26,066 nt of DNA from Candidatus Parcubacteria bacterium (lineage in GTDB: Bacteria; Patescibacteriota; Minisyncoccia; Phycocordibacterales; SBAW01), in contig JACMMG010000054.1 of NCBI GenBank assembly GCA_014379165.1, forward strand, positions 1 through 26,066, written 5' to 3'. The notes under the pieces are model-generated. The model was not told the origin of the DNA. It was given only the letters and a program-made list of their open reading frames with translations, and ran no database searches. Position numbers and translations under genes: made by a program. Positions 1 to 6,096 of the stretch are shown here, in pieces (within the stretch, counting starts at the first letter, position 1; the number at the start of each line of letters is the position of its first letter).

Positions 1-766
1 CTCCATTACTGGCAACGCATAGGCTGTGCTGGTTTATATCGCGTACGATTGCATTTCGAAGATTTTTCGAAAGCGTGAGTGCGTATACCTCCATGCCGAG
101 TTTTGTGATTCCTCGCCATGCGGACGTGTTGTCAACGACGATGATGTTTTTTGCACCCTTACTTAGCGCAAACTCAACGTGGTCAGAAAGGGTAGGGCCC
201 ATTTCGCCGTCTATATATTTTTTACCTTGCAGGGAAATTTCTTTGCCGAATATAATTGGAATTGCTTTTGCGGCACGCAGTACTTCAAATGTATCAGTCG
301 AGTCATCCTTGCCAACGTAGCGAGTTTTTCCAGTTTTGGCGTCGGTTATGGGAATAAAATATTCTGTGCTCGAAGCCTGGGCGGCAGCAATATTAAGTGG
401 AAGTATTTTTTTGAATACAGTATCGATTAAATAATCGATATCCATGATCCGATAGAATCGCAGGAAAGAAATAAATTTTGGAGTTGAAAGTATGCCGCTC
501 CAGACCCGCCTTAAAAAATCATATTGGCCTGCAATAAAATAAAGCATATTGCCTGCATTGCCCGAACTGCCCACTAGTATGTGGGGGGAGGTAAGAGAAA
601 GTTTAGTTCCAAGTGCGTACAAAAAACCTGCTCCGTGCGCACTGCGCATGCCGCCGCCCATGAGTATGATCGCGGTTTTGTTCGCTTGCGGATGAAGAGA
701 TGCGCAACTTTGCTGCTGTTTGCGCAAGAGGGCTGCAAGTATAGGGTCAATAGTTTCTTCTGGCAT
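1..766 (-). CDS. Patatin-like phospholipase family protein, N-terminal 255 residues (runs off the window)
   Basis: The reading frame is open from an ATG at 766 to the left edge, so the C-terminus is missing. The N-terminus shows the patatin oxyanion motif (ILMGGGMRSAHGAGFLYAL, about residues 33-51). A nucleophile-elbow equivalent, LVGSSGNAGN, follows about 13 residues later. A DG-type motif (YIDGEMGPTL) with a typical downstream strand (KNIIVVD) lies near residues 190-215. Patatin-family proteins are lipid acyl hydrolases with a Ser-Asp dyad, and both Ser and Asp candidates are present. The Gly after the nucleophile in GxSxG is replaced by Asn, so activity is uncertain. There is no signal peptide. 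The gene is divergent from ftsH, with 65 bp between start codons. The family assignment is good; the substrate is unknown. Confidence 0.72.
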   Translation of the reverse strand, partial: MPEETIDPILAALLRKQQQSCASLHPQANKTAIILMGGGMRSAHGAGFLYALGTKLSLTSPHILVGSSGNAGNMLYFIAGQYDFLRRVWSGILSTPKFISFLRFYRIMDIDYLIDTVFKKILPLNIAAAQASSTEYFIPITDAKTGKTRYVGKDDSTDTFEVLRAAKAIPIIFGKEISLQGKKYIDGEMGPTLSDHVEFALSKGAKNIIVVDNTSAWRGITKLGMEVYALTLSKNLRNAIVRDINQHSLCVASNG

Positions 767-831
767 ACGAATATATCTCTAGTATACGAGTTTTTTGCCT
801 ACCCCCTGGAAATGGTATACTCTTCTTACTT
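767..831. promoter_or_regulatory. Divergent promoter region between the patatin-like gene and ftsH
   Basis: On the plus strand TATACT at 816-821, preceded by TG at 813-814 (extended -10), sits 10 nt before the ftsH ATG. On the minus strand TATACT (plus 781-786) lies 14 nt before the patatin ATG at 766. Initiation about 7 nt downstream of these boxes would give leaders of only a few nucleotides. No Shine-Dalgarno sequence precedes the ftsH start. The -35 boxes are weak (T-rich at 791-798 for ftsH). Confidence 0.55.
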
Positions 832-2817
832 ATGGCGGACCAAAGTGGCAAACAGCCGCAGGGTAATAGCCCGCGCGGCACGGGTGACAAAGAGCGTCGC
901 CCGCGGCGCAACATGCCGCAGGTGCCTCAACTTCCTAAATTTCCGCGAGGAAATTCTTTTTGGATGAACCTTGCGACGAGCGTACTCGTCCTTCTTTTGC
1001 TTGCCGGAGCATATTCATACTTTGCTGAAGGAGGGAAGACTGCTCCGCAGTCTATTGCGGTGTCTCAGCTGGCGGCTGATATCCAGACAGGCAAAGTTTC
1101 TTCTATTGTTGTAAATGGAGATGAGCTCGAGATCATGTATGGTGACAAAACTGAAAAGAAATCCAAAAAAGAGCCTGATGCTGCACTCACCGAAACACTC
1201 GCGAATTATGGCGTTACAAAAGAGGCGCTCGCGAACGTTTCTATCGACATAAAGCGCGAGAGCAGCTGGCAGTTCTGGCTCACAGCGTTGGCGCCATTCT
1301 TAGCGCCGATCCTTCTTATCGCATTTTTCGTCTGGTACCTGTCTCGCCAAGTGCGTGGTGCTGGCATGCAGGCATTTTCTTTTGGACAAAGTAAGCCGCG
1401 GCTTATCGACCCGAACGACGCAAACTCACGCGTGACGTTTAAGGAAGTCGCCGGTGCTAAAGAAGCGAAAGAAGAATTGCTAGAAATTGTCGACTTCTTG
1501 AAGAACCCTAAAAAGTTCCTCGATATCGGCGCACGTATTCCAAAAGGTATTTTGCTCATGGGTGCACCAGGCACCGGAAAAACGCTTCTTGCTCGCGCGG
1601 TAGCAGGGGAGGCGGGTGTACCGTTCTTTTCTATATCGGGTTCTGAGTTTGTTGAAATGTTTGTGGGGGTGGGTGCCTCGCGCGTGCGTGATTTGTTTTT
1701 GACCGCCAAGAAAGCAGCCCCTGCAATTATTTTTGTCGACGAGATCGACGCGGTTGGCCGCGTGCGTGGCACGGGGGTAGGCGGTGGCAATGATGAACGC
1801 GAACAAACACTTAACCAAATTTTGGTTGAGATGGACGGCTTTGAGCCAAATGAAAAAGTTATCGTCATGGCAGCAACGAACCGCCCTGACGTGCTTGACC
1901 CCGCCCTTTTGCGCCCCGGCCGCTTTGACCGCCGCGTCATGATCGATCTTCCTGACCGCCAAGACCGGCTCGAGATTCTTAAAATTCACGCGCGCAAGAA
2001 GCCGTTTGCCGAAGATGTAAATCTTGAAGTTATTGCCGAGCGCACGCCGGGGTTCTCGGGTGCCGACCTCTATTCGCTTATGAATGAAGGTGCCATTTTG
2101 GCCGCGCGCGAAAACCGCAAAACAGTTGCTCAGTACGACCTTATCCGCTCGATAGAAAAAGTAATGCTCGGTCCCGAGCGCAGAAGCCACGTGCTTAATA
2201 AAAAAGAAAAAGAAATTACCGCATACCATGAGGCGGGGCATGCGCTTGTCGCATCTCTCTTGCCGTATGCCGACCCAGTGCATAAGATTTCTATAATTAG
2301 TCGTGGCCGCGCTGCGGGTTATACGCTGAAACTCCCGCTTGATGATAAACGGATGCAAAGCAAACGCGAATTCCTCGACGACATTGCGATGAGCCTTGGC
2401 GGTTACATTGCTGAAAAGACCGTATTTGGCGACATCACGACAGGACCTTCAAATGACTTGCAGGTGTTGACTGCTTTGGCGCGCGACATGGTAACTCGCT
2501 ACGGCATGTCAGAGAAGATGGGAACTGTGGCGCTTGAAGGGGAGGGCGGCAAAGCACTCTTTGGCCGCGGCATTGAAGATCGAGAATATTCACAAAAAGT
2601 ATCTGCAGACATCGACTCGGAAGTAAAACGCATCATTGATGAGGCATACAAAAAAGCAGACGACATCATCAGAGACTACCGCAAGCTTCTTAACGCTATC
2701 GCTGAGCGTCTTGTAGAGGTGGAAACGATCGAGCGGGATGAGTTTGAAGCGATACTGATTGCGCATGGGGTGGTGCCAAAGAAGAAGCAGGACATTGAGC
2801 ATCAACCTATCGCGTAG
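832..2817 (+). CDS. ftsH: ATP-dependent zinc metalloprotease FtsH
   Basis: 661 residues, normal family length. FtsH is a membrane-anchored hexameric AAA+ protease that extracts and degrades membrane and unstable cytosolic proteins. A Pro/Arg-rich cytosolic N-terminus (1-42) is followed by a membrane helix (about 43-64), a short extracytoplasmic domain, and a second helix (about 148-170). The AAA+ module carries Walker A GAPGTGKT (244-251), Walker B IIFVDEID (299-306) and the second region of homology (ATNRPD...RPGRFDR, 348-367). The protease domain has the zinc motif HEAGH (466-470) and a third-ligand candidate Asp542 in GPSNDLQ. All catalytic residues are intact. The ATG at 832 was chosen because an extended -10 lies just upstream and the N-terminal helix would be kept. 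The gene appears monocistronic, with a palindrome after its stop. Confidence 0.97.
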   Translation: MADQSGKQPQGNSPRGTGDKERRPRRNMPQVPQLPKFPRGNSFWMNLATSVLVLLLLAGAYSYFAEGGKTAPQSIAVSQLAADIQTGKVSSIVVNGDELEIMYGDKTEKKSKKEPDAALTETLANYGVTKEALANVSIDIKRESSWQFWLTALAPFLAPILLIAFFVWYLSRQVRGAGMQAFSFGQSKPRLIDPNDANSRVTFKEVAGAKEAKEELLEIVDFLKNPKKFLDIGARIPKGILLMGAPGTGKTLLARAVAGEAGVPFFSISGSEFVEMFVGVGASRVRDLFLTAKKAAPAIIFVDEIDAVGRVRGTGVGGGNDEREQTLNQILVEMDGFEPNEKVIVMAATNRPDVLDPALLRPGRFDRRVMIDLPDRQDRLEILKIHARKKPFAEDVNLEVIAERTPGFSGADLYSLMNEGAILAARENRKTVAQYDLIRSIEKVMLGPERRSHVLNKKEKEITAYHEAGHALVASLLPYADPVHKISIISRGRAAGYTLKLPLDDKRMQSKREFLDDIAMSLGGYIAEKTVFGDITTGPSNDLQVLTALARDMVTRYGMSEKMGTVALEGEGGKALFGRGIEDREYSQKVSADIDSEVKRIIDEAYKKADDIIRDYRKLLNAIAERLVEVETIERDEFEAILIAHGVVPKKKQDIEHQPIA

Positions 2818-2821
2818 CCTC

Positions 2822-2929
2822 GTAATTTTGATGCACTGCGTCGTTGCGTTCATAAAAACTCCGCTCACAATACGTTCGTATTGCTCGCGGAGATTTTTAC
2901 TCCGCGCCTCGCATTACATTCAAAATTAC
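2822..2929. repeat. Nested intergenic palindrome after ftsH
   Basis: Outer arms GTAATTTTGA (2822-2831) and TCAAAATTAC (2920-2929) are perfectly complementary. Inside lies a hairpin of AAAAA+CTCCGC (2854-2864) against GCGGAG, one unpaired A, then TTTTT (2887-2898). Its core is CAATACG/CGTATTG (2868-2874, 2877-2883). It could terminate ftsH transcription, and its nested symmetry also suits a REP/MITE-like repeat. It occupies nearly all of the 142-bp gap before the next gene. Confidence 0.6.
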
Positions 2930-2946
2930 TTCGGCTAAGAACATAG

Positions 2947-2952
2947 TATAAT
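2947..2952 (+). promoter_or_regulatory. -10 box (TATAAT) for the small membrane protein gene
   Basis: A perfect TATAAT ends 7 nt before the ATG at 2960, so transcription would start at or next to the start codon. There is no Shine-Dalgarno sequence. The upstream palindrome limits any other signal. Confidence 0.6.
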
Positions 2953-2959
2953 TTTAGTC

Positions 2960-3349
2960 ATGAAAGATAGAAATCCGCTACATTTTTTCGACAAGCTTGA
3001 GGACAACCTCCGCGCGCGTTTAAGCCACAGGCCCATTTTGTACGCATTTGTCGGCGGCATTGGCATCGTTTTGTTTTGGAAAGGCGTTTGGGAGACTGCA
3101 GAGCACTTTCCAACGCTCTATGGCTGGCCCTCGGCAGTGCTCGGCCTTTTGCTAATTTTGCCAACTGGGCTTTTTGTTTCGTTTTTTATTGGCGACAATA
3201 TTATTCTGTCAGGTTATACGCGTCAGAAAAAATTGGTTGAAAAAACCGAAGCGGAAATAATTGCCGAGCTTGATGTTATGCACGATATCAAAATAAGGCT
3301 TGAAGGTATCGAGCGAGACGTTCGCGAAATAAAGTCTCGAGGCTCATAA
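2960..3349 (+). CDS. Small two-helix membrane protein with C-terminal coiled coil, unknown function
   Basis: 129 residues. A basic N-terminus (1-24) is followed by a hydrophobic helix (about 26-44), a short Trp/Pro-containing loop, a second helix (about 57-80) and a charged, heptad-like C-terminal stretch (about 89-126, Lys/Glu/Ile-rich) predicted as a coiled coil. This implies an inner-membrane hairpin with both ends in the cytoplasm. I do not recognise the family. The start is supported by TATAAT 7 nt upstream and the hydrophobic pattern that follows. It is flanked by ftsH upstream and a minus-strand terminator downstream, so it looks monocistronic. Codon use resembles ftsH rather than the next two genes. 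Confidence 0.8.
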   Translation: MKDRNPLHFFDKLEDNLRARLSHRPILYAFVGGIGIVLFWKGVWETAEHFPTLYGWPSAVLGLLLILPTGLFVSFFIGDNIILSGYTRQKKLVEKTEAEIIAELDVMHDIKIRLEGIERDVREIKSRGS

Positions 3350-3352
3350 TTT

Positions 3353-3391
3353 AAAAAAATATTCCCGGCGTGCGTGAAGCGCGCCGGGAAT
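3353..3391 (-). terminator. Rho-independent terminator of the amidohydrolase gene
   Basis: A perfect 10-bp stem, ATTCCCGGCG (3361-3370) with its complement at 3382-3391, is followed on the minus strand by a run of seven T (plus A at 3353-3359). It lies 25 nt after the stop codon of the minus-strand gene. There is no T tract on the plus side. Confidence 0.85.
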
Positions 3392-3415
3392 TGTATTGGT
3401 TGCCTGTGCTGTTGG

Positions 3416-4555
3416 CTACTCCGTCAGTCGTGCCCAAGGGTTTGGCCTGCCGAACGCCTCGTAGTCGCGAGCAAGGTTCTGTGCGACGCTCGCACGATCG
3501 GTGGCATTGAGCTTCTCGCACCGGGCCAGCTTCCACAGGACATTGGTGTCGTAGTAGCGAAGCGCCGATGCAAGGGTATCCATCTCCCGAAGCAGGAGCG
3601 GTATCTTCGGCAGTGGCATCAGCAGATCGTTGCTGTTGTCGGTGCCGAGGCGCACGGGAACTTCGGCGACCATACATTCCCGCACTGGGGCGATCGAGCT
3701 TCGGGTCGGGCCCTCATGATTGCGCATCTGCCGCATAGAGACTGCGGCATGGGCGCAGCATTTGATGCCGATGTTGTTCGCCTTGAGGTTCATGACGATG
3801 TCGAAGACCTCTGCGTCCTCCTTGCCTCCGAAAAGCGCATGCACCCCCCACACCTCTGGCCGCTCTTCTGGCGGCACCCGCATCGAAAGCGCACGAACCA
3901 CCTCGATGAGCTTCTGAGTTCCGCGCTCTTCCGGCGTGTTCGTCTGGTCGACGTGCACATCAAGCGGTATCTTGTACTTGAGTGCCAGCTCGTAGAGAAG
4001 ACCCAGATGACCTTCGAAGCCGATCGGATGGTCACCACGGGCATCACGTTCGGGCAGGCCGACGATGAACTGCGCTTTGGGCGCGAGTTCCTCGAGGTGC
4101 AGCTGTCGGTCGGAACCCCACGTTTTGATGCCAAAGATCGGGTAGGCTCCAACGTTGATGATGATTTTCTTCTCGTACTTCTTGCGGAGCTCGAGTGCGA
4201 GATGAAAAATCCTTCCGTCGAGATCTGGAGAGCAGTCGACGATGAAGTTGGTCATGATTTCGCCGGCTGCGATCTTCAGCTCGATGATCGAGACCATCCG
4301 TCTGCGGACCTCCTCGGTCTCGTAGGCAACGCCGCGGTGCAGGACGCCGATCGCATCCTGCTTGATATAGAGCTTTGCGTCGACATAGACGTTCAGGCCT
4401 CCCTCGGCCTGGAAATAGGCGTCGAGGAAGGTATGGGCGCGGTCTGCATGGATATGGGAGTCCACGAAGCCCCACCCATTCTCGAGCTCCGACCACAGGC
4501 GAGCAAATTGTAGCTGTTTTGCGCGATACTGCGCTGTAGAAAGAACGGACTTCAT
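3416..4555 (-). CDS. Cytosine-deaminase-like (CodA family) metal-dependent amidohydrolase
   Basis: 379 residues from the ATG at 4555, chosen because AGGGAG lies 9 nt upstream; the longer open frame has no such support. It follows the CodA pattern through the TIM barrel: metal motif HIH in FVDSHIHAD, the helix EEVRRRMVSIIELKIAAG, strand-5 motif DVHVDQ, strand-6 histidine in GVHALFG, and the strand-8 aspartate in RLGTDNSND. These supply the expected metal ligands (HxH, H, H, D). In E. coli CodA the HxxE glutamate (E217) shuttles protons, and here the aligned residue is Gln, so classical deamination is doubtful. The CodA family acts on cytosine and related cyclic amidines or amides. Local GC is clearly higher than in flanking genes. 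It is downstream of, and co-directional with, a DHODH-like gene, separated by a terminator. Confidence 0.82.
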   Translation of the reverse strand: MKSVLSTAQYRAKQLQFARLWSELENGWGFVDSHIHADRAHTFLDAYFQAEGGLNVYVDAKLYIKQDAIGVLHRGVAYETEEVRRRMVSIIELKIAAGEIMTNFIVDCSPDLDGRIFHLALELRKKYEKKIIINVGAYPIFGIKTWGSDRQLHLEELAPKAQFIVGLPERDARGDHPIGFEGHLGLLYELALKYKIPLDVHVDQTNTPEERGTQKLIEVVRALSMRVPPEERPEVWGVHALFGGKEDAEVFDIVMNLKANNIGIKCCAHAAVSMRQMRNHEGPTRSSIAPVRECMVAEVPVRLGTDNSNDLLMPLPKIPLLLREMDTLASALRYYDTNVLWKLARCEKLNATDRASVAQNLARDYEAFGRPNPWARLTE

Positions 4556-4564
4556 GTCTGCGTA

Positions 4565-4570
4565 CTCCCT
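4565..4570 (-). promoter_or_regulatory. Shine-Dalgarno site of the amidohydrolase gene
   Basis: The minus strand reads AGGGAG here, 9 nt before the ATG at 4555. This site decides the start codon. Good Shine-Dalgarno sites are rare in this window; the other clear one belongs to the adjacent DHODH-like gene. Confidence 0.7.
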
Positions 4571-4617
4571 TCGAGTTGTCGCTGGCCCTGAAGCCAAACT
4601 TGCAAGACTGTACCAAT

Positions 4618-4648
4618 AAAAAAAGCCCGGCGCCAGGTGGCGCAGGGC
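4618..4648 (-). terminator. Rho-independent terminator of the DHODH-like gene
   Basis: The minus-strand stem comprises GCCC/GGGC (4645-4648 with 4625-4628) and CGCCA/TGGCG (4638-4642 with 4631-4635), followed by seven T (plus A at 4618-4624). It sits 26 nt after the stop of the upstream gene and 63 nt before the amidohydrolase start. The second gene therefore depends on read-through or on a weak promoter in 4556-4617, where I see no clear -10. Confidence 0.85.
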
Positions 4649-4673
4649 AGTTGTGATTGCTCGATGGATTGTG

Positions 4674-5651
4674 TCAGGCTCGAGCTTCGATACCTGCGAG
4701 AAGGCCGGTGAAGTAGTCCGGCCCCTTGTGGCGCGAGTGCGGGTCAAAAGTCTTGTCGGCCTCGATATAACCGCTCGTGGTCTGCACGATTGTGGCGCCA
4801 GTATGGATGAACTTCATGACCGTTTCCACGCTTACGGCTCCGCCCCCACCTACCACAACCTTGTCTTTCGGCATGTTGTCCACGCAGAACTGGGTGTCAC
4901 CGAGCGCCATCGGCAATATCGCCGGTCCACCCATGCCGCCACGAGTCGCCTTATCCTTCGTCGTCAATATGGTCGGCTTGCCCTCGCTGTCGCAGTCGAA
5001 GGTGTTGATGACGGTATTGCCGGTGATGATACCGGAGACGACGTTCGATCCCGCAACGCAGCCCAAATTGAAGGAAAGGAGCGATTGGTCCATCCCAACG
5101 GAGACCTTCCACAGGATGGCAGGGTCGACCGAGCCGATCTCTTCCTCCATCCGCTGGAACAGTTCTGTGGTCCCCTCGATATCCCAGCACAAGATCGGCT
5201 GGCCTGCCTTGTTCGGGCAAGCGCCGTTGGCAGTGATGATGGGGAAGCCGCAATCGATGCCGCGCTTCATGAGTGTGAGCAAGTCGTTGACGGCGTTCTT
5301 ATCCTCGCTGCCCTTGCCGGAGACGTTGAGTGTCAGCGGCTTGCCGCGGTCGGCGTAGCGTTTGATGAGATCACCGGCATGTTGCTCCACATAGGCCATG
5401 CCCGGATTGGGAATGCCTCGGCGATTGCGTGTGTAGATAAGGTCGCCGTTCGGCCCGTACACTGCCGAGTAATCGTCCCCGCCATTGCCGTCGGACTGTA
5501 CCGTCTCGATCGAACCCCACTCGGGGATCACATCGGTATCAGCGACAGCCACGAGTTCTTCGACTGTCTTGAAGACGCCGCCCCCGACCATGAGAGGGTA
5601 GGGAAGCAGGACGTTTTTCACGCGGCGCTCTAACTTCGAAAGATCGCTCAT
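4674..5651 (-). CDS. Dihydroorotate dehydrogenase (class 1)-like FMN oxidoreductase
   Basis: 325 residues from the ATG at 5651, selected because AGGGAG lies 7 nt upstream. It has the class 1 DHODH TIM-barrel pattern. An early strand PLMVGGGVF matches NPFMNASGV; RGIPNPGMAYV matches GLPNLGFDYY. The active-site loop ANGACPNKAG matches NLSCPN and retains the catalytic Cys; LWKVSVG retains the barrel Lys. The glycine loop GGMGGPAILPMAL and the phosphate-binding VVGGGGAVSVETVMKF...GATIVQ close the barrel. The Lys in the early TKS motif of DHODH is absent (region IPEWGS). Known relatives oxidise dihydroorotate or reduce pyrimidines (PreA). The substrate here cannot be fixed from sequence. The neighbouring CodA-like gene suggests pyrimidine-type chemistry. 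Elevated GC and the Shine-Dalgarno site suggest lateral acquisition. Confidence 0.82.
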   Translation of the reverse strand: MSDLSKLERRVKNVLLPYPLMVGGGVFKTVEELVAVADTDVIPEWGSIETVQSDGNGGDDYSAVYGPNGDLIYTRNRRGIPNPGMAYVEQHAGDLIKRYADRGKPLTLNVSGKGSEDKNAVNDLLTLMKRGIDCGFPIITANGACPNKAGQPILCWDIEGTTELFQRMEEEIGSVDPAILWKVSVGMDQSLLSFNLGCVAGSNVVSGIITGNTVINTFDCDSEGKPTILTTKDKATRGGMGGPAILPMALGDTQFCVDNMPKDKVVVGGGGAVSVETVMKFIHTGATIVQTTSGYIEADKTFDPHSRHKGPDYFTGLLAGIEARA

Positions 5652-5658
5652 CGCAGTT

Positions 5659-5695
5659 CTCCCTAGCGATGGTTGCACTGGGGCCAAACATAGCA
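5659..5695 (-). promoter_or_regulatory. Promoter and Shine-Dalgarno site of the DHODH-like gene
   Basis: The minus strand carries an extended -10, TGC-TATGTT (plus 5687-5695), then AGGGAG (plus 5659-5664) ending 7 nt before the ATG at 5651. The predicted leader is about 30 nt, in contrast to the leaderless arrangement of the surrounding genes. The -35 is poor. Confidence 0.5.
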
Positions 5696-5729
5696 CAAAA
5701 CCCTAGTTTCGAGTAAAGTTTATTCGAAT

Positions 5730-5801
5730 GGGCGCGTAGCTCAGCGGTAGAGCAGCCGTCTTATACACGGCCGGTCGTAGGTTCGATCCCTACCGCGCCC
5801 A
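5730..5801 (+). tRNA. tRNA-Ile with anticodon UAU
   Basis: Complete 72-nt cloverleaf. Acceptor GGGCGCG (5730-5736) pairs with CGCGCCC (5794-5800), with discriminator A5801. The D stem is GCTC/GAGC. The anticodon stem GCCGT/ACGGC encloses the loop CTTATAC, with anticodon TAT at 5762-5764. The T stem GTAGG/CCTAC encloses TTCGATC. CCA is not encoded. UAU reads AUA (Ile) directly; most bacteria instead use a CAU anticodon carrying lysidine made by TilS. AUA codons are common in the neighbouring genes. Confidence 0.93.
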
Positions 5802-5850
5802 CTAAATAAACGAGCCAAATGCGTAGCATTGGGCGACTATTATTTTGTAG

Positions 5851-6066
5851 GGCGCGGTAGGGGTCGAAAGTGAGCACGGGCACCCCGCCAGCAGGCGGGG
5901 TCGTGCGAGCAGGGCCGAGAAATTTTTAGACGTGACGACGGCTAAAAATGTTCTTGGCCGATCCCTACTCAGTTGTGGCCACCCAAGTTCTCCCTGTGGA
6001 CAAACTCCCTTGCAGGCACTGCAAGAAGGTATACCCTGGATGAACAGGGCCACTTGGGCCCTTTTT
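5851..6066 (+). ncRNA. Candidate structured RNA / cis-regulatory leader between tRNA-Ile and the DUF2061 gene
   Basis: The 295-bp gap holds no convincing gene but many helices. A closing helix pairs GTAGGGGTCG (5857-5866) with CGATCCCTAC (5959-5968), with one G-U. Inside are a hairpin of GCACG plus ACCCCGCC (5874-5889) against GGCGGGGT plus CGTGC (5894-5906) with loop AGCA, and a 17-bp stem 5913-5929 / 5942-5959 with one bulge. Further on are the hairpin CTTGCAG/CTGCAAG (6009-6025) and a terminator (6046-6066). CCCAAGT (5982-5988) is complementary to ACTTGGG (6052-6058), which overlaps the terminator loop and 3' arm, so an antiterminator is possible. A weak TATTAT lies at 5838-5843. I recognise no conserved motif of RNase P, tmRNA, SRP or 6S RNA. 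Position 30 nt before the DUF2061 start suits a leader; a tRNA-derived repeat is the alternative. Confidence 0.45.
6046..6066 (+). terminator. Rho-independent terminator upstream of DUF2061
   Basis: Stem AGGGCC (6046-6051) pairs with GGCCCT (6057-6062) across the loop ACTTG, followed by a T tract ending at 6066. Outer TGAAC/GTTCA could extend it. It ends transcripts coming from the tRNA or the structured region. Confidence 0.8.
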
Positions 6067-6096
6067 GCGTTCATTTTAAGTTAATCATCATTGTGT

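Noticed and set aside
75..430. Two plus-strand open frames of 81 and 83 codons at the left edge
   Set aside because: They are antisense shadows of the patatin-like minus-strand frame, which carries recognisable family motifs and runs off the edge.
581..967. 128-codon plus-strand frame across the ftsH start
   Set aside because: It overlaps both the patatin start and the ftsH N-terminus in another frame, with no motif or upstream signal.
1480..2358. 292-codon minus-strand frame within ftsH
   Set aside because: Antisense shadow of a fully conserved gene.
3374..4513. 379-codon plus-strand frame opposite the amidohydrolase
   Set aside because: The minus strand encodes a clear CodA-like protein with a Shine-Dalgarno site and terminator; the long antisense frame is a product of high GC codon structure.
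4653..5633. 326-codon plus-strand frame opposite the DHODH-like gene
   Set aside because: No family motif; the minus strand has DHODH motifs, a ribosome-binding site and a terminator.
5948..6043. 31-codon plus-strand frame with a CRHC motif inside the candidate leader
   Set aside because: No start signal, and its bases are explained by helices. A leader peptide cannot be excluded, but nothing supports it.
5851..6066. RNase P RNA, tmRNA, SRP RNA or 6S RNA
   Set aside because: None of the conserved core motifs of these RNAs is visible, and no proteolysis tag is encoded.
5802..6074. 90-codon minus-strand frame with CSACKGVC
   Set aside because: It covers the structured RNA region and terminator, has no start signal, and its Cys pattern comes from the hairpin sequence.
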